Source of the DNA: Bacillota bacterium
GTDB lineage: Bacteria > Bacillota > Clostridia > Lachnospirales > Lachnospiraceae
Direction of reading: 5' to 3'
Assembly (NCBI GenBank): GCA_023412855.1
Contig: JAEZRJ010000037.1
Coordinates: 1 to 34,093, forward strand
Length of the DNA stretch: 34,093 nucleotides
Below the pieces are notes generated by a model. That model was not told where the DNA came from. It did not search any database and saw nothing but the letters and a program-made list of their open reading frames with translations. How positions within the stretch are numbered: the first letter of the stretch is position 1; each line of letters opens with the position of its first letter. Shown here piece by piece: positions 1 to 7,377 of this stretch. The position numbers and the translations under genes are program-made.

Positions 1-140
1 AAAACTGCTTGTTTCAAGATGTGCGTCACGCTTTGTGGGAGATTTGTTCCCAAATGAAGGCGGCGTAGTGGGCTACGTCAACTGAATTTGGGACAAATAT
101 ACCGCAAAGTGGGGCGTACAGATTGGGGCAATGAGTTTTC
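1..140. repeat. Long imperfect palindrome (~140 bp), possibly a dispersed repeat
   Basis: The two halves are inverted copies centred near 70/71. Matching arms include AAAACT (1-6) with AGTTTT (134-139), ATTTGTTCCCAAAT (about 43-56) with ATTTGGGACAAAT (about 86-98), and CGTAG (64-68) with CTACG (73-77); CACGCTTTGTGG is mirrored by CCGCAAAGTGG. As RNA it would fold into one long hairpin. It touches the left window edge, so its outer limit is unknown. No second copy lies in this window, so calling it a dispersed element is inference. Confidence 0.6.
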
Positions 141-409
141 AGACACGCCCTAGCAAAATAGTGGCTGTGAATAGTCGCAACATATTTTCAGCATTTTTGA
201 CACTTTCACTGTTTTGTCTCGTATAAATGATGTATAATAAAAGAAAATATCACAATAGTGTATGCCCCCTGAGCGTTACTATTCAACCAGCAGCATCGCT
301 AGGTGTTTTTTGTGAACAAAGGTCACATAAAACCCAAGTCTTACAAACGTTTACATCAATTGCTACTATGAAGCCGCAGGCAAAATAGTGCCCCTTGAGG
401 ATTTAATAT
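141..409. other. Non-coding region upstream of the kinase gene
   Basis: No convincing gene lies between the left palindrome and the ATG at 410. The stretch holds a promoter candidate (197-227). It also has two opposed short motifs, TGTGAATAGTCGCAAC (about 167-182) and GCGTTACTATTCAACC (about 273-288). These resemble ends of the GTTACTGTTCAC repeat family but point outward, so they could be the ends of two different decayed elements. I could not match the rest to a known riboswitch. Confidence 0.4.
197..227 (+). promoter_or_regulatory. Candidate sigma-A promoter upstream of the kdpD-like gene
   Basis: TTGACA at 197-202 and TATAAA at 222-227 are separated by 19 bp, slightly long. A second -10-like TATAAT lies at 233-238 without a good -35. 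The leader to the ATG at 410 would be about 175 nt. Confidence 0.4.
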
Positions 410-1513
410 ATGACAGTTTATCACAAATTCTTTTCCGAAGATACACGCTTATACAAAATATATAAAGAGAAATTTACCGATGTATCCGTCACCTTACTCC
501 TGCTGCTTCTGGCGACGCTCCTTTCCTTCATCTATTGGAGAATATCACAGAACGCTGCCAACATCGCACTTTTATATGTCATAGCATTAGTGCTGATTGC
601 GAGGAAGACCGAAGGCTATTTCTGGGGAATCTTCGCCTCGCTGGTAGGAGTTATCTGTATCAATTATCTCTTTACCTATCCATATTATTCGCTGAATTTT
701 ACGCTATCCGGTTATCCGATCACCTTTCTTGGAATGCTTGCCGTGGCGCTGACAACAAGTGCCGTTACCAACAACATGAGAAATCAGATGCAGATGCTCG
801 CTGATAGGGAAAAGCTGTTGGTCGAAGCGGAAAAGGAAAAAATGCGCGCCAATTTGCTGCGCGCGATTTCCCATGACCTTAGAACTCCACTCACCAGCAT
901 CATCGGCGCCAGTGCTTCTTATATTACCAATGAAGAGGTTTTGAACGAAAATCAGAAAAAGGAACTGGTTTCCCATATTTACGAAGATTCCAACTGGCTC
1001 CTTAACATGGTGGAGAATCTTCTCTCCGTCACTCGCATTCAGGACGGCGTAGCCAATGTCAACAAGTCTTATGAATCCGTGGAGGAGGTAATTTCAGAGG
1101 CTATTATCCGCCTGAAAAAAAGGCTGCCCGATACACAGCTTTCCGTACATGTTCCTGATGAGCTCATCATGATTCCTATGGATGCAATTTTAATCGAGCA
1201 GGTTCTTATCAACCTTCTGGAAAATGCCGCGCTCCATTCCAGGAGTGAATTGCCCATCGAATGCTACGTGGACGAGACCTCAGATTTCGTTACCTTCCAC
1301 GTCAGAGATTACGGCATCGGCATCTCCTCTGAGAGGCTGTCCACCATTTTCAGCGGAACCGCTTATACCGGCAACTCCTCTGCTGACAGCTCAAGAGGTA
1401 TGGGCATCGGCCTTACCATTTGCAAGACCATAATTACCGCCCATAAGGGCAAGCTTAGAGTAAAATCACACGATGTAGGAACCGAGTTTTATTTCATCCT
1501 GCCAAGGGCATAA
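410..1513 (+). CDS. KdpD-like sensor histidine kinase lacking the N-terminal KdpD/Usp region
   Basis: This is a membrane histidine kinase of 367 residues. Residues ~25-122 form hydrophobic segments resembling the KdpD membrane domain (DUF4118 type). A short coiled linker (~125-150) precedes the HisKA domain with the phospho-acceptor His155 in SHDLRTPLTS. The ATPase domain has an N box (Asn272 in LLENAALHS), a G1 box (RDYGIGI, 299-305) and a G2 box (GMGIGL, 330-335). Classical KdpD is ~900 residues and has N-terminal KdpD and Usp domains; these are absent, and the protein begins close to the membrane region, so the form is short by design or by ancestral loss. GAGG at 397-400 sits nine bases before the ATG. 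The kdpE-like gene follows after 36 bp. No kdpFABC genes are in the window, so control of potassium uptake is inference only. Confidence 0.85.
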   Translation: MTVYHKFFSEDTRLYKIYKEKFTDVSVTLLLLLLATLLSFIYWRISQNAANIALLYVIALVLIARKTEGYFWGIFASLVGVICINYLFTYPYYSLNFTLSGYPITFLGMLAVALTTSAVTNNMRNQMQMLADREKLLVEAEKEKMRANLLRAISHDLRTPLTSIIGASASYITNEEVLNENQKKELVSHIYEDSNWLLNMVENLLSVTRIQDGVANVNKSYESVEEVISEAIIRLKKRLPDTQLSVHVPDELIMIPMDAILIEQVLINLLENAALHSRSELPIECYVDETSDFVTFHVRDYGIGISSERLSTIFSGTAYTGNSSADSSRGMGIGLTICKTIITAHKGKLRVKSHDVGTEFYFILPRA

Positions 1514-1549
1514 CCAAAACATGTTGTACAAAAAAGGAGTCCCGCCAAA

Positions 1550-2260
1550 ATGAGCGCCAAATCAACTATCATTATCATCGAAGACGAAAAGAACATATGT
1601 AATTTTATGGCTACCACACTTATGGCCCAAGGCTATAAGATCATAACCGCTGCCAACGCAAAATCCGGACTTTCTCTCATTGCCTCCTGCTGTCCCGACC
1701 TCATCCTTCTGGATATGGGGCTGCCCGATATGGATGGCATCGACGTCATCAAAGATATTCGCTCATGGGCCAGCATTCCCATCATCGTCATATCCGCGCG
1801 AACGCAGGAAAAGGAAAAAGTATTAGCGCTGGACACCGGAGCGGATGATTATATTACCAAGCCCTTCGGCCCTTCTGAGCTTTTTGCCCGGATTCGTACC
1901 GCCCTAAGGCACAGCAACCGCCTGAATACGGATTCCAGACTGACTCTACGGCCCTACGAGGCCGACGGGCTCATTATCGACTTCGATAAACATCTCATTA
2001 CGCTAGGCGGAAGCGAGGTACATCTGACGCAAGTAGAATTCAAAATCATTTCACTTCTGGCCCAGAATTCCGGTCGGGTCATGACTTATGACTCCATTAT
2101 TTCTAATGTGTGGGGACCATATGCCGATGACAATAACCGTATATTGCGGGTAAACATGGCAAATATCCGGCGGAAGCTGGAAAAAAATCCGGCGGAGCCG
2201 CACTACATATTCACTGAAATAGGCATTGGCTACCGGATGCTGGAAGACAAGGCCGGCTGA
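1550..2260 (+). CDS. KdpE-like OmpR-family response regulator
   Basis: The 236-residue protein is a receiver plus winged-helix DNA-binding protein. The receiver has the acidic pair Glu11/Asp12, phospho-acceptor Asp55 (LILLDMGLPDMDG) and Lys104 (DDYITKPFG), so it should be phosphorylatable. The C-terminal half carries the OmpR/PhoB effector pattern (LTQVEFKIISLLAQNSGRV... and the final IGIGYRM). Sequence style is closest to KdpE. AAGGAG precedes the ATG by about 12 bases. It lies 36 bp after the kinase gene and is almost certainly its partner. Its stop lies only four bases from the convergent stop of the cobalamin adenosyltransferase gene. Target genes cannot be read from this window. Confidence 0.87.
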   Translation: MSAKSTIIIIEDEKNICNFMATTLMAQGYKIITAANAKSGLSLIASCCPDLILLDMGLPDMDGIDVIKDIRSWASIPIIVISARTQEKEKVLALDTGADDYITKPFGPSELFARIRTALRHSNRLNTDSRLTLRPYEADGLIIDFDKHLITLGGSEVHLTQVEFKIISLLAQNSGRVMTYDSIISNVWGPYADDNNRILRVNMANIRRKLEKNPAEPHYIFTEIGIGYRMLEDKAG

Positions 2261-2264
2261 CCTG

Positions 2265-2792
2265 CTAGAATTCCACGCCCCGTCTGGCAGGAATTCCTTT
2301 TTCATAAGGATGCCTGATGCACTTCATCCGGGTAATATAATCAGCATATTCCAGAAAAAATTCATCCGGCTCCCTTCCTGTCAGGACCAGTTCAAGGGAA
2401 GGGGGCTTTTCCTTTATCAATCGCTCCACCCCGCTCTTATCGATGAGATCCAGCCCATAAGGATAGGTGATCTCATCCAAAACTACCATTCCATATCCGC
2501 CCCCCTCTATCTTTTTCATGACTTCCTTTAGTATTTCATTGTGTTCCCGCGTAATTTCCTTCTTATCCTCATCGCTCATATTCTTATAGAATCCATAGTT
2601 TTTGCTGTTTCTTAGAAGCTCGATTTCCTTTATCCGCTTCATGGCAGACAGTTCGCCGCTTTCATTGCCTTTCATGAACTGCGCAAATATTACACGTTCA
2701 CCACAGCCCGCAGCTCGCAGCGCAAGCCCTGCCGCCGCAGTGGTCTTTCCCTTTCCATCTCCGCAGTACACATGAATCAATCCTTGCTTCAT
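2265..2792 (-). CDS. cobO: Cob(I)yrinic acid a,c-diamide adenosyltransferase (CobA/CobO/BtuR type)
   Basis: The 175-residue cytoplasmic enzyme transfers the adenosyl group of ATP to cob(I)alamin or corrinoid precursors. The family P-loop is at the N-terminus (VYCGDGKGKTTAAAG, Lys16-Thr17), followed by the AAGCGERVIFAQFMKG stretch and the VVLDEITYPYGLDLI block typical of CobA/BtuR. The length matches the family. Its ATG overlaps the TGA of the upstream B12-activation-like gene by four bases, so the two are translationally coupled. It is the last gene of the five-gene minus-strand group that starts with an ArsR regulator at 6144. No cobalamin riboswitch is visible upstream. Confidence 0.93.
   Translation of the reverse strand: MKQGLIHVYCGDGKGKTTAAAGLALRAAGCGERVIFAQFMKGNESGELSAMKRIKEIELLRNSKNYGFYKNMSDEDKKEITREHNEILKEVMKKIEGGGYGMVVLDEITYPYGLDLIDKSGVERLIKEKPPSLELVLTGREPDEFFLEYADYITRMKCIRHPYEKGIPARRGVEF
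2268..2302 (+). terminator. Candidate terminator for the KdpE-like gene
   Basis: GAATTCC (2268-2274) pairs with GGAATTC (2290-2296), followed by a run of five T (2298-2302). It lies inside the 3' end of the convergent cobA gene. The stem is only seven pairs and AT-rich, so the call is tentative. Confidence 0.4.
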
Positions 2793-3430
2793 CGCTTTCC
2801 TCCTTTGCCGAAAATACGCCGATATCCGTAATTTAACACTTTTGGATCGCCAGCCCTTTTTTCACAATCCTTTCTATTACATCCGGCACATAGAGACTGC
2901 TCTCTTTCTGCTTCCGGTTCTTTCGCCTGAAGGGGCACGGTATATGCCACGCTTTTTTTAGGAATCAACATATAGGCACTGTTGTAGCTTATTTCCTCCT
3001 GCCCGAAGAAATCCACGATTTGGGCCACATCCTCCATGGGGCGTTCGGTCCCCGGGAATTCATACTGCCCGCACCACAAGCCGGTGTGTCTTCTAAGGAA
3101 ATCGTCTCCCCTTCCATAAGCCTTCATAAGAAGCTCCATAGCAATACATTCCGCCATATAGGCCTCCGACAGGCTGCCTTCCTCCATAAGGTCGCTTTGC
3201 ACACAGTCCACACCCTCTCCCAATGTCATGAGTACTGCTGCCTTATCCCCTATCTGTCCGCCCCATGAAAAATAAGCGGATACCGCAGTATTCCTAAAGT
3301 ACTTTTCATATACCTCCCTTAACAGAGGAAGGCCGGTATCACCAAAATGATACCGACCGCACATATTCTTTAACTCGCTTTCGCATAAATCCACTGATAA
3401 TATCCTGTGTTCCTTCCGCTCGCTCTCCAT
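2789..3430 (-). CDS. B12-dependent methionine synthase activation-domain-like protein
   Basis: The 213-residue protein resembles small clostridial proteins related to the reactivation domain of MetH. The diagnostic part is the ISYNSAYMLIPKKSVAY segment (147-163) after the PMEDVAQIVDFF helix, matching the MetH activation pattern around its S-adenosylmethionine site. GEGVDCVQSDLMEEG followed by a long helix also fits. The C-terminus has a Cys cluster, CAGCNRKDC (Cys181, 184, 189), seen in such stand-alone proteins and possibly binding a metal or cluster. GAGGTG precedes the ATG by about seven bases. Pairing with an overlapping cobalamin adenosyltransferase gene supports a corrinoid role. Whether it reactivates MetH or another corrinoid protein cannot be decided here. 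The family assignment is from motif memory, not a search. Confidence 0.68.
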   Translation of the reverse strand: MESERKEHRILSVDLCESELKNMCGRYHFGDTGLPLLREVYEKYFRNTAVSAYFSWGGQIGDKAAVLMTLGEGVDCVQSDLMEEGSLSEAYMAECIAMELLMKAYGRGDDFLRRHTGLWCGQYEFPGTERPMEDVAQIVDFFGQEEISYNSAYMLIPKKSVAYTVPLQAKEPEAEREQSLCAGCNRKDCEKRAGDPKVLNYGYRRIFGKGGKR

Positions 3431-3466
3431 AGATGCACCTCACTATTTTATGCACGCTCTGTCTGT

Positions 3467-5332
3467 TCACGCCTTCACTCGCATGGCACGCATCGCATTC
3501 AGTATTGCGATGACCGCTACACCTACGTCGGCAAATACCGCCGCCCACATAGTTGCGATTCCCACTGCTGCCAATAATAATATCAGAATCTTCACTCCAA
3601 TTGCAAATACTATATTTTGTTTTACGATAACGAGGGTTCTTTTCGATATTTGTATCGCCTTCACAATCTTCGAAGGTTCATCTGTCATAATCACCACATC
3701 CGCCGCTTCGATTGCCGCATCCGAGCCAAGACCACCCATGGCTATGCCGATATCTGCCCTCGCCAATACCGGAGCGTCGTTCATACCGTCACCGACAAAA
3801 ATCAGTCTGCCCTTTTCCGATTTGCTCTGGAACAGCCTTTCCACTTGATCTACCTTATCCTTCGGCAAAAGTTCCGCATGCACTTCTTCAATTCCGAGTG
3901 CTCCTGCCACATTGGCTGCTGTCTTTTTCTGATCTCCGGTGAGCATGACGATATGCTTCATACCTACCGCCTTGAGGCCGTCGATGGCCTGCTTCGCATC
4001 GGACTTGATTTCGTCGGCTATCACAATATAACCCAGATACTCCTTCTCTCTCCCTACATGAATGATGGTCCCTGCCTCATCCGGTTCCTTCATTTGAATA
4101 TGCTGCCGTTCCATCCATTTGGCATTTCCCGCGTAAACACGGCTGCCATTTAATACTGCACTGACTCCGTGCCCCGCAACTTCCTCTACATCGCTTAGGA
4201 GCGATTTATCCACGTCCTTATGATATGCTGCTAACAGCGACTTGGAAATCGGATGGTTGGAATAACTCTCCGCATAAGCTGCTGTTTCCAAAAGCGCCCC
4301 CTCTGCCACTCCCATTTCCGGAACCAGCTTCGTCACCGCAAAGGTGCCTTTGGTGAGCGTTCCGGTCTTATCCATCACTACGATTTCAGCATCCGACAAG
4401 GCTTCCAGATAATTGCTGCCTTTGACGAGAATACCGGCTCTGCTGGCTCCTCCCAGACCTCCGAAGAAGCTTAGTGGAATACTGATGACTAATGCGCAGG
4501 GACAAGAGATAACGAGAAAGCTGAGCGCTCTATATATCCATATCGTAAAGCCGCCACCTAACAGGAACGGGGGAATAAATGCCAGAAGCACTGCGCAAAT
4601 TACAACTACAGGAGTATAATATCTGGCGAATTTAGTAATAAAATGCTCCGCTTCCGACTTCTTGCTTCCCGCATTTTCAACAAGTTCCAATATCTTCGCT
4701 ACCGTGGATTCCCCGTAGTTCTTATTTACCTTAACCTCCAGCACACCGGACAGGTTTACGCATCCGCTGATCACCTCTTCACCTTCGGCTACATCTCTGG
4801 GAACACTTTCTCCGGTAAGAGCCATCGTGTCCAGAGAGGATGAGCCCTTAGTAACCACGCCGTCCAGCGGAATTCTCTCCCCGGGTTTAATCAATATCAT
4901 CTCTCCGATAGCCACTTCCTCAGGGCTCACTTCTTCCGCCTCACCGCCCCTCAGCACATTGGCATAATCAGGACGTATATCCATAAGCTCTGCAATGGAT
5001 TTCCTGGATCTGCCTACCGCATAGGACTGGAACCATTCGCCCACTTGGTAAAACAGCATAACGGCAACCGCTTCCGGATACTCTCCTATGAGAAAGGCCC
5101 CTACTGTGGCAATGGACATCAGAAAATTTTCATCGAATATTTGCCCGTGACCGATATTCTTCACCGCCGCCTTTACTATACTGCCTCCTATTACAAAATA
5201 AGCGATTAGAAATAACACCAGCTCTATATTTTTATTTAAATCCGGTATGATGTGCGAAACTAAAATCGCAACCAGATATATGAGAGCACCTATAATGATT
5301 CTTTTAAGCAATCTTTTTAGCTTCTTACTCAT
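3467..5332 (-). CDS. P1B-type heavy-metal-exporting ATPase (CadA/ZntA-like, Zn2+/Cd2+/Pb2+)
   Basis: This 621-residue membrane pump should export divalent soft metals using ATP. Visible motifs in order are TGES (173-176), CPC in the sixth membrane helix (277-279), DKTGTLT with phosphorylated Asp321, the P1B-specific HP motif (His360-Pro361), and GDGMND (514-519). Lys581 and Asp602 in the last two helices match the conserved charged pair of ZntA, favouring Zn/Cd/Pb over Cu or Co. No metal-binding domain precedes the first membrane helix; instead, a separate 73-residue HMA protein is encoded 40 bp upstream. The ArsR regulator gene is upstream of both. Only 36 bp without a hairpin separates this gene from the downstream B12 gene, so read-through is likely. 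Confidence 0.93.
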   Translation of the reverse strand: MSKKLKRLLKRIIIGALIYLVAILVSHIIPDLNKNIELVLFLIAYFVIGGSIVKAAVKNIGHGQIFDENFLMSIATVGAFLIGEYPEAVAVMLFYQVGEWFQSYAVGRSRKSIAELMDIRPDYANVLRGGEAEEVSPEEVAIGEMILIKPGERIPLDGVVTKGSSSLDTMALTGESVPRDVAEGEEVISGCVNLSGVLEVKVNKNYGESTVAKILELVENAGSKKSEAEHFITKFARYYTPVVVICAVLLAFIPPFLLGGGFTIWIYRALSFLVISCPCALVISIPLSFFGGLGGASRAGILVKGSNYLEALSDAEIVVMDKTGTLTKGTFAVTKLVPEMGVAEGALLETAAYAESYSNHPISKSLLAAYHKDVDKSLLSDVEEVAGHGVSAVLNGSRVYAGNAKWMERQHIQMKEPDEAGTIIHVGREKEYLGYIVIADEIKSDAKQAIDGLKAVGMKHIVMLTGDQKKTAANVAGALGIEEVHAELLPKDKVDQVERLFQSKSEKGRLIFVGDGMNDAPVLARADIGIAMGGLGSDAAIEAADVVIMTDEPSKIVKAIQISKRTLVIVKQNIVFAIGVKILILLLAAVGIATMWAAVFADVGVAVIAILNAMRAMRVKA

Positions 5333-5372
5333 CTCTTAACCCTTCGCTTTCCCTGCATGCTGTCATTTTATA

Positions 5373-5594
5373 CTATTTCTCTATTACTTCCACATCCGGT
5401 TCAAATTTCTTTACAATTTTCTTGATCTCCTTGGTAATGCCTGCCGCCTTCGCTTCTTCTACGTCGATTACCAGCTTCTGTGTCAAAAGGGTCACTGTGC
5501 TGCTCTTCACACCCTCCAGCTTTCCTACCGCTGCCTCGATCTCACCTGCACAGTGTGCGCAGTCCAGCTCCTCCAAAATGTAAGTCTTTCTCAT
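5373..5594 (-). CDS. Stand-alone heavy-metal-associated (HMA) domain protein
   Basis: The 73-residue cytosolic protein has the ferredoxin-like HMA pattern. The metal loop is Asp11-Cys12-x-x-Cys15 (LDCAHCAGEIE), followed by VGKLEGV and the central strand VTLLTQKLVIDV. An aspartate before the first cysteine is typical of zinc/cadmium HMA domains rather than copper chaperones. The adjacent ATPase lacks its usual N-terminal HMA domain, so this looks like that domain as a separate protein. A strong AGGAGGAG lies just before the ATG. The GTTACTGTTCAC repeat element separates it from the arsR gene. Confidence 0.88.
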   Translation of the reverse strand: MRKTYILEELDCAHCAGEIEAAVGKLEGVKSSTVTLLTQKLVIDVEEAKAAGITKEIKKIVKKFEPDVEVIEK

Positions 5595-5636
5595 TTCTTC
5601 TCCTCCTAATCCTTCTTAATTATTTTCATTATTATC

Positions 5637-5769
5637 GTTACTGTTCACTCCGTTCACAGTAACTAATGATTTCTGCATTTAAATTCGCTTCGCGAAGCAG
5701 AAATCATCCCTCGTATCACGTTCTTACGTAGCTTAACAGCAAGTGTTAAGCTACTGTGTGAACAGTAAC
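5637..5769. mobile_element. MITE-like element, family A, copy 1 (133 bp)
   Basis: Perfect 12 bp terminal inverted repeats are GTTACTGTTCAC (5637-5648) and GTGAACAGTAAC (5758-5769). An exact 8 bp direct repeat TTATTATC flanks the element (5629-5636 and 5770-5777). Inside are three hairpins: 5637-5663 (GTTACTGT with ACAGTAAC), about 5668-5705 (GATTTCTGC with GCAGAAATC), and about 5728-5754 (TAGCTTAACA with TGTTAAGCTA). It has no coding capacity. The right target repeat contains the arsR stop codon (5773-5775). A second copy lies at 12907-13056. Confidence 0.85.
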
Positions 5770-5772
5770 TTA

Positions 5773-6144
5773 TTATCGTTCCTCTTCGATATGGTCCAGA
5801 CCTTGGCGTAAAATCGTCTTGATATGTCCATCCGCAAGGGAATAAAAAACAGTTTTACCTTCTCTTCGGTTCCTTACCAGATCCATCTGCTTCAACGTAC
5901 GAAGCTGGTGGGAAATTGCCGACTGGGTCATATTTAAGATCTGCGCCAAATCGCATACGCACATCTCCGAGCACATAAGCACATATAGCATCTTAATTCT
6001 CGTAGAATCCGCAAACACTTTGAAAAAATCAGCCAAGTCATACAGCTTATCTTCCTCCGGCATCTGCTCGTTCACCTTATGGATAACATCCTCGTGAACA
6101 TGGATGTAATCACAGCCTTCTACTCTCTCCTGCTCTTTCTTCAT
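5773..6144 (-). CDS. ArsR/SmtB-family metal-sensing repressor (CadC/CzrA-like)
   Basis: The 123-residue winged-helix repressor should release DNA when it binds a divalent metal. The recognition helix region reads MTQSAISHQLRTLKQMDLV (72-90), followed by the wing (RREGKTVFYSL). Two metal sites are visible. One is the alpha-3N type: Cys62-x-Cys64 in the MCVCDL box plus N-terminal Cys11 and His15/His17. The other is the alpha-5 type: Asp105, His107, His118 and Glu121, with the same spacing as CzrA. It heads the metal ATPase operon, and its own promoter carries a matching operator. AAGGAGG precedes the ATG by about nine bases. The stop codon lies in the target-site duplication of a downstream repeat element. 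Confidence 0.93.
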   Translation of the reverse strand: MKKEQERVEGCDYIHVHEDVIHKVNEQMPEEDKLYDLADFFKVFADSTRIKMLYVLMCSEMCVCDLAQILNMTQSAISHQLRTLKQMDLVRNRREGKTVFYSLADGHIKTILRQGLDHIEEER

Positions 6145-6242
6145 TGTACGCTTCCTCCTTTTGTTTCACTACCTCTAAAGCATTTTCCTATATTTCGGGT
6201 AAAGGCCCAATATATCCTCTTTATTCATATGTTGTCCTTATC

Positions 6243-6294
6243 ATATGAACACTTGCTCATGTGTTCATTATATCAGTCTTATATCATATGTCAA
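6243..6294 (-). promoter_or_regulatory. Promoter and ArsR-type operator of the metal-resistance operon
   Basis: On the minus strand, TTGACA (6289-6294) and TATAAT (6267-6272) are both perfect and are separated by 16 bp. Starting at the -10 and covering the expected start site is an inverted repeat ATGAACAC (6245-6252) / GTGTTCAT (6261-6268). The overlapping ATATGAACA-CT-TGCTCATGT (6243-6262) fits the 12-2-12 SmtB/CzrA operator style. A further half-site TTCATATG lies at 6224-6231. Binding here would block RNA polymerase directly. Confidence 0.8.
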
Positions 6295-6380
6295 TATGAT
6301 TCTTATATAAATTAATAATTTTTTATTAGTCTTCGAGGTTAGACAGGAAGAGGATAACTCCAATATAAAGCGCGGCGGAC

Positions 6381-6434
6381 AAAAAAAAGCCTCTGTGTGC
6401 GATAATTCCAAGTTGCACACAGCAGCCTTTTTTT
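6381..6434 (-). terminator. Terminator of the nucleotidyltransferase gene
   Basis: On the minus strand CTGTGTGC pairs with GCACACAG across a 14-base loop, and the right arm is followed by AGGC and a run of eight T. Flanking A- and T-runs extend the stem in both directions. It lies about 20 bp after the stop at 6454. The remaining bases toward 6300 hold no recognisable gene. Confidence 0.75.
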
Positions 6435-6453
6435 CTGCTCTATATCAAACACT

Positions 6454-7377
6454 TTATTTCTCCCACAATAACTTAGGATAATCCCCTTCATCCTTCATCT
6501 TCTGGATGGCATTCACAACCGTCTGTTTATCCTCTTTATAAGTAACGCCGTACCAACGGTCGTAGGATTTCAGCACCGTTACCTCTGCCTTTTTCTTCTC
6601 CAGCAGCTCATTCACCACGCTGGGGAGAAAATATTCGCATTTTAAAGGATTCTCTCTTAATCCCTTCTCAAGAAAATACGAAAAGCCGGAAACAAGCTCC
6701 TTCATGAAACTTGCGGTAAAGCCCCACATGTTCATGGATACCGTACTGCCCTTGGGGATTACGTGCCAGGACGCACCCTCATCCTCCGTATACGCAGTAT
6801 CTTCTCCCCTTTTTTCGATATGAGTTCTCTCCGTAATTCCCTTTAAACAGCTGTTTTCGTCGGTCTCGCATACGCCTCTCGCCACATAACCGTTTTCTGT
6901 CAGCGTGTTTTCCAGAACATAACCCACCATGGCATATCTGTATTTCTCGCCGTCCTCATGGGTAGTCAGGTAATCATAAATCTGTGCAAACGCACTTCTT
7001 CCGTAATAATCGTCCGCATTGATGACGACGAAGGGACCATCTACTACTTCGGCACAGCTAAGTACCGCATGGCCGGTTCCCCATGGCTTCTGCCTTCCCT
7101 CCGGTACTTTTGCAGGCGACGGTATATTTCCAATCTCCTGAAATACGTAGGCCACCTCCATAAAGGGCTCGATGCGCTTACCGATAACCTCCCTGAAATC
7201 CTTCTCGTTTTCCCTCTTGATAACGAAAATCACCTTTTCAAATCCGGCCTTTACCGCATCATACAGGGAAAAATCCATAATGATATGTCCGTTTCCATCT
7301 ACGGGGTCTATCTGCTTCAGTCCTCCGTAACGGCTCCCCATGCCTGCCGCCATTATTATCAGAACGGGCTTTTTCAT
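6454..7377 (-). CDS. Sugar-phosphate nucleotidyltransferase family protein
   Basis: The 307-residue protein has the NTP-transferase (GT-A-like) fold signature. The N-terminal nucleotide loop is IMAAGMGSRYGGLKQ (8-22), a variant of the GxGxRxxPLTK pattern. A second nucleotide segment is KPWGTGHAVL (about 97-106), and the metal-binding NADDYYG follows. The SMNMWGF segment and the C-terminal LKSYDRWYGVTYKED also fit this group. The usual proline-lysine pair after the loop is altered to LKQ, so the exact sugar and nucleotide are unknown; it is not a standard GalU. It is monocistronic, with GGAGGA eight bases before the ATG and a terminator downstream. Confidence 0.8.
   Translation of the reverse strand: MKKPVLIIMAAGMGSRYGGLKQIDPVDGNGHIIMDFSLYDAVKAGFEKVIFVIKRENEKDFREVIGKRIEPFMEVAYVFQEIGNIPSPAKVPEGRQKPWGTGHAVLSCAEVVDGPFVVINADDYYGRSAFAQIYDYLTTHEDGEKYRYAMVGYVLENTLTENGYVARGVCETDENSCLKGITERTHIEKRGEDTAYTEDEGASWHVIPKGSTVSMNMWGFTASFMKELVSGFSYFLEKGLRENPLKCEYFLPSVVNELLEKKKAEVTVLKSYDRWYGVTYKEDKQTVVNAIQKMKDEGDYPKLLWEK

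Noticed and set aside
241..409. A c-di-AMP or other riboswitch in the kinase gene leader
   Set aside because: No recognisable ydaO/kdp-type conserved core was found by eye; a covariance-model search would be needed to exclude a rare class.
3431..3466. A cobalamin riboswitch before the B12 genes
   Set aside because: The gap is only 36 bp, far too short for the aptamer, and no B12-box sequence is present.
6325..6440. Minus-strand hydrophobic reading tail ending at a TAA, looking like the end of a membrane protein
   Set aside because: It has no start, runs through the terminator hairpin and is too short to tell from chance; it could be a decayed gene end.
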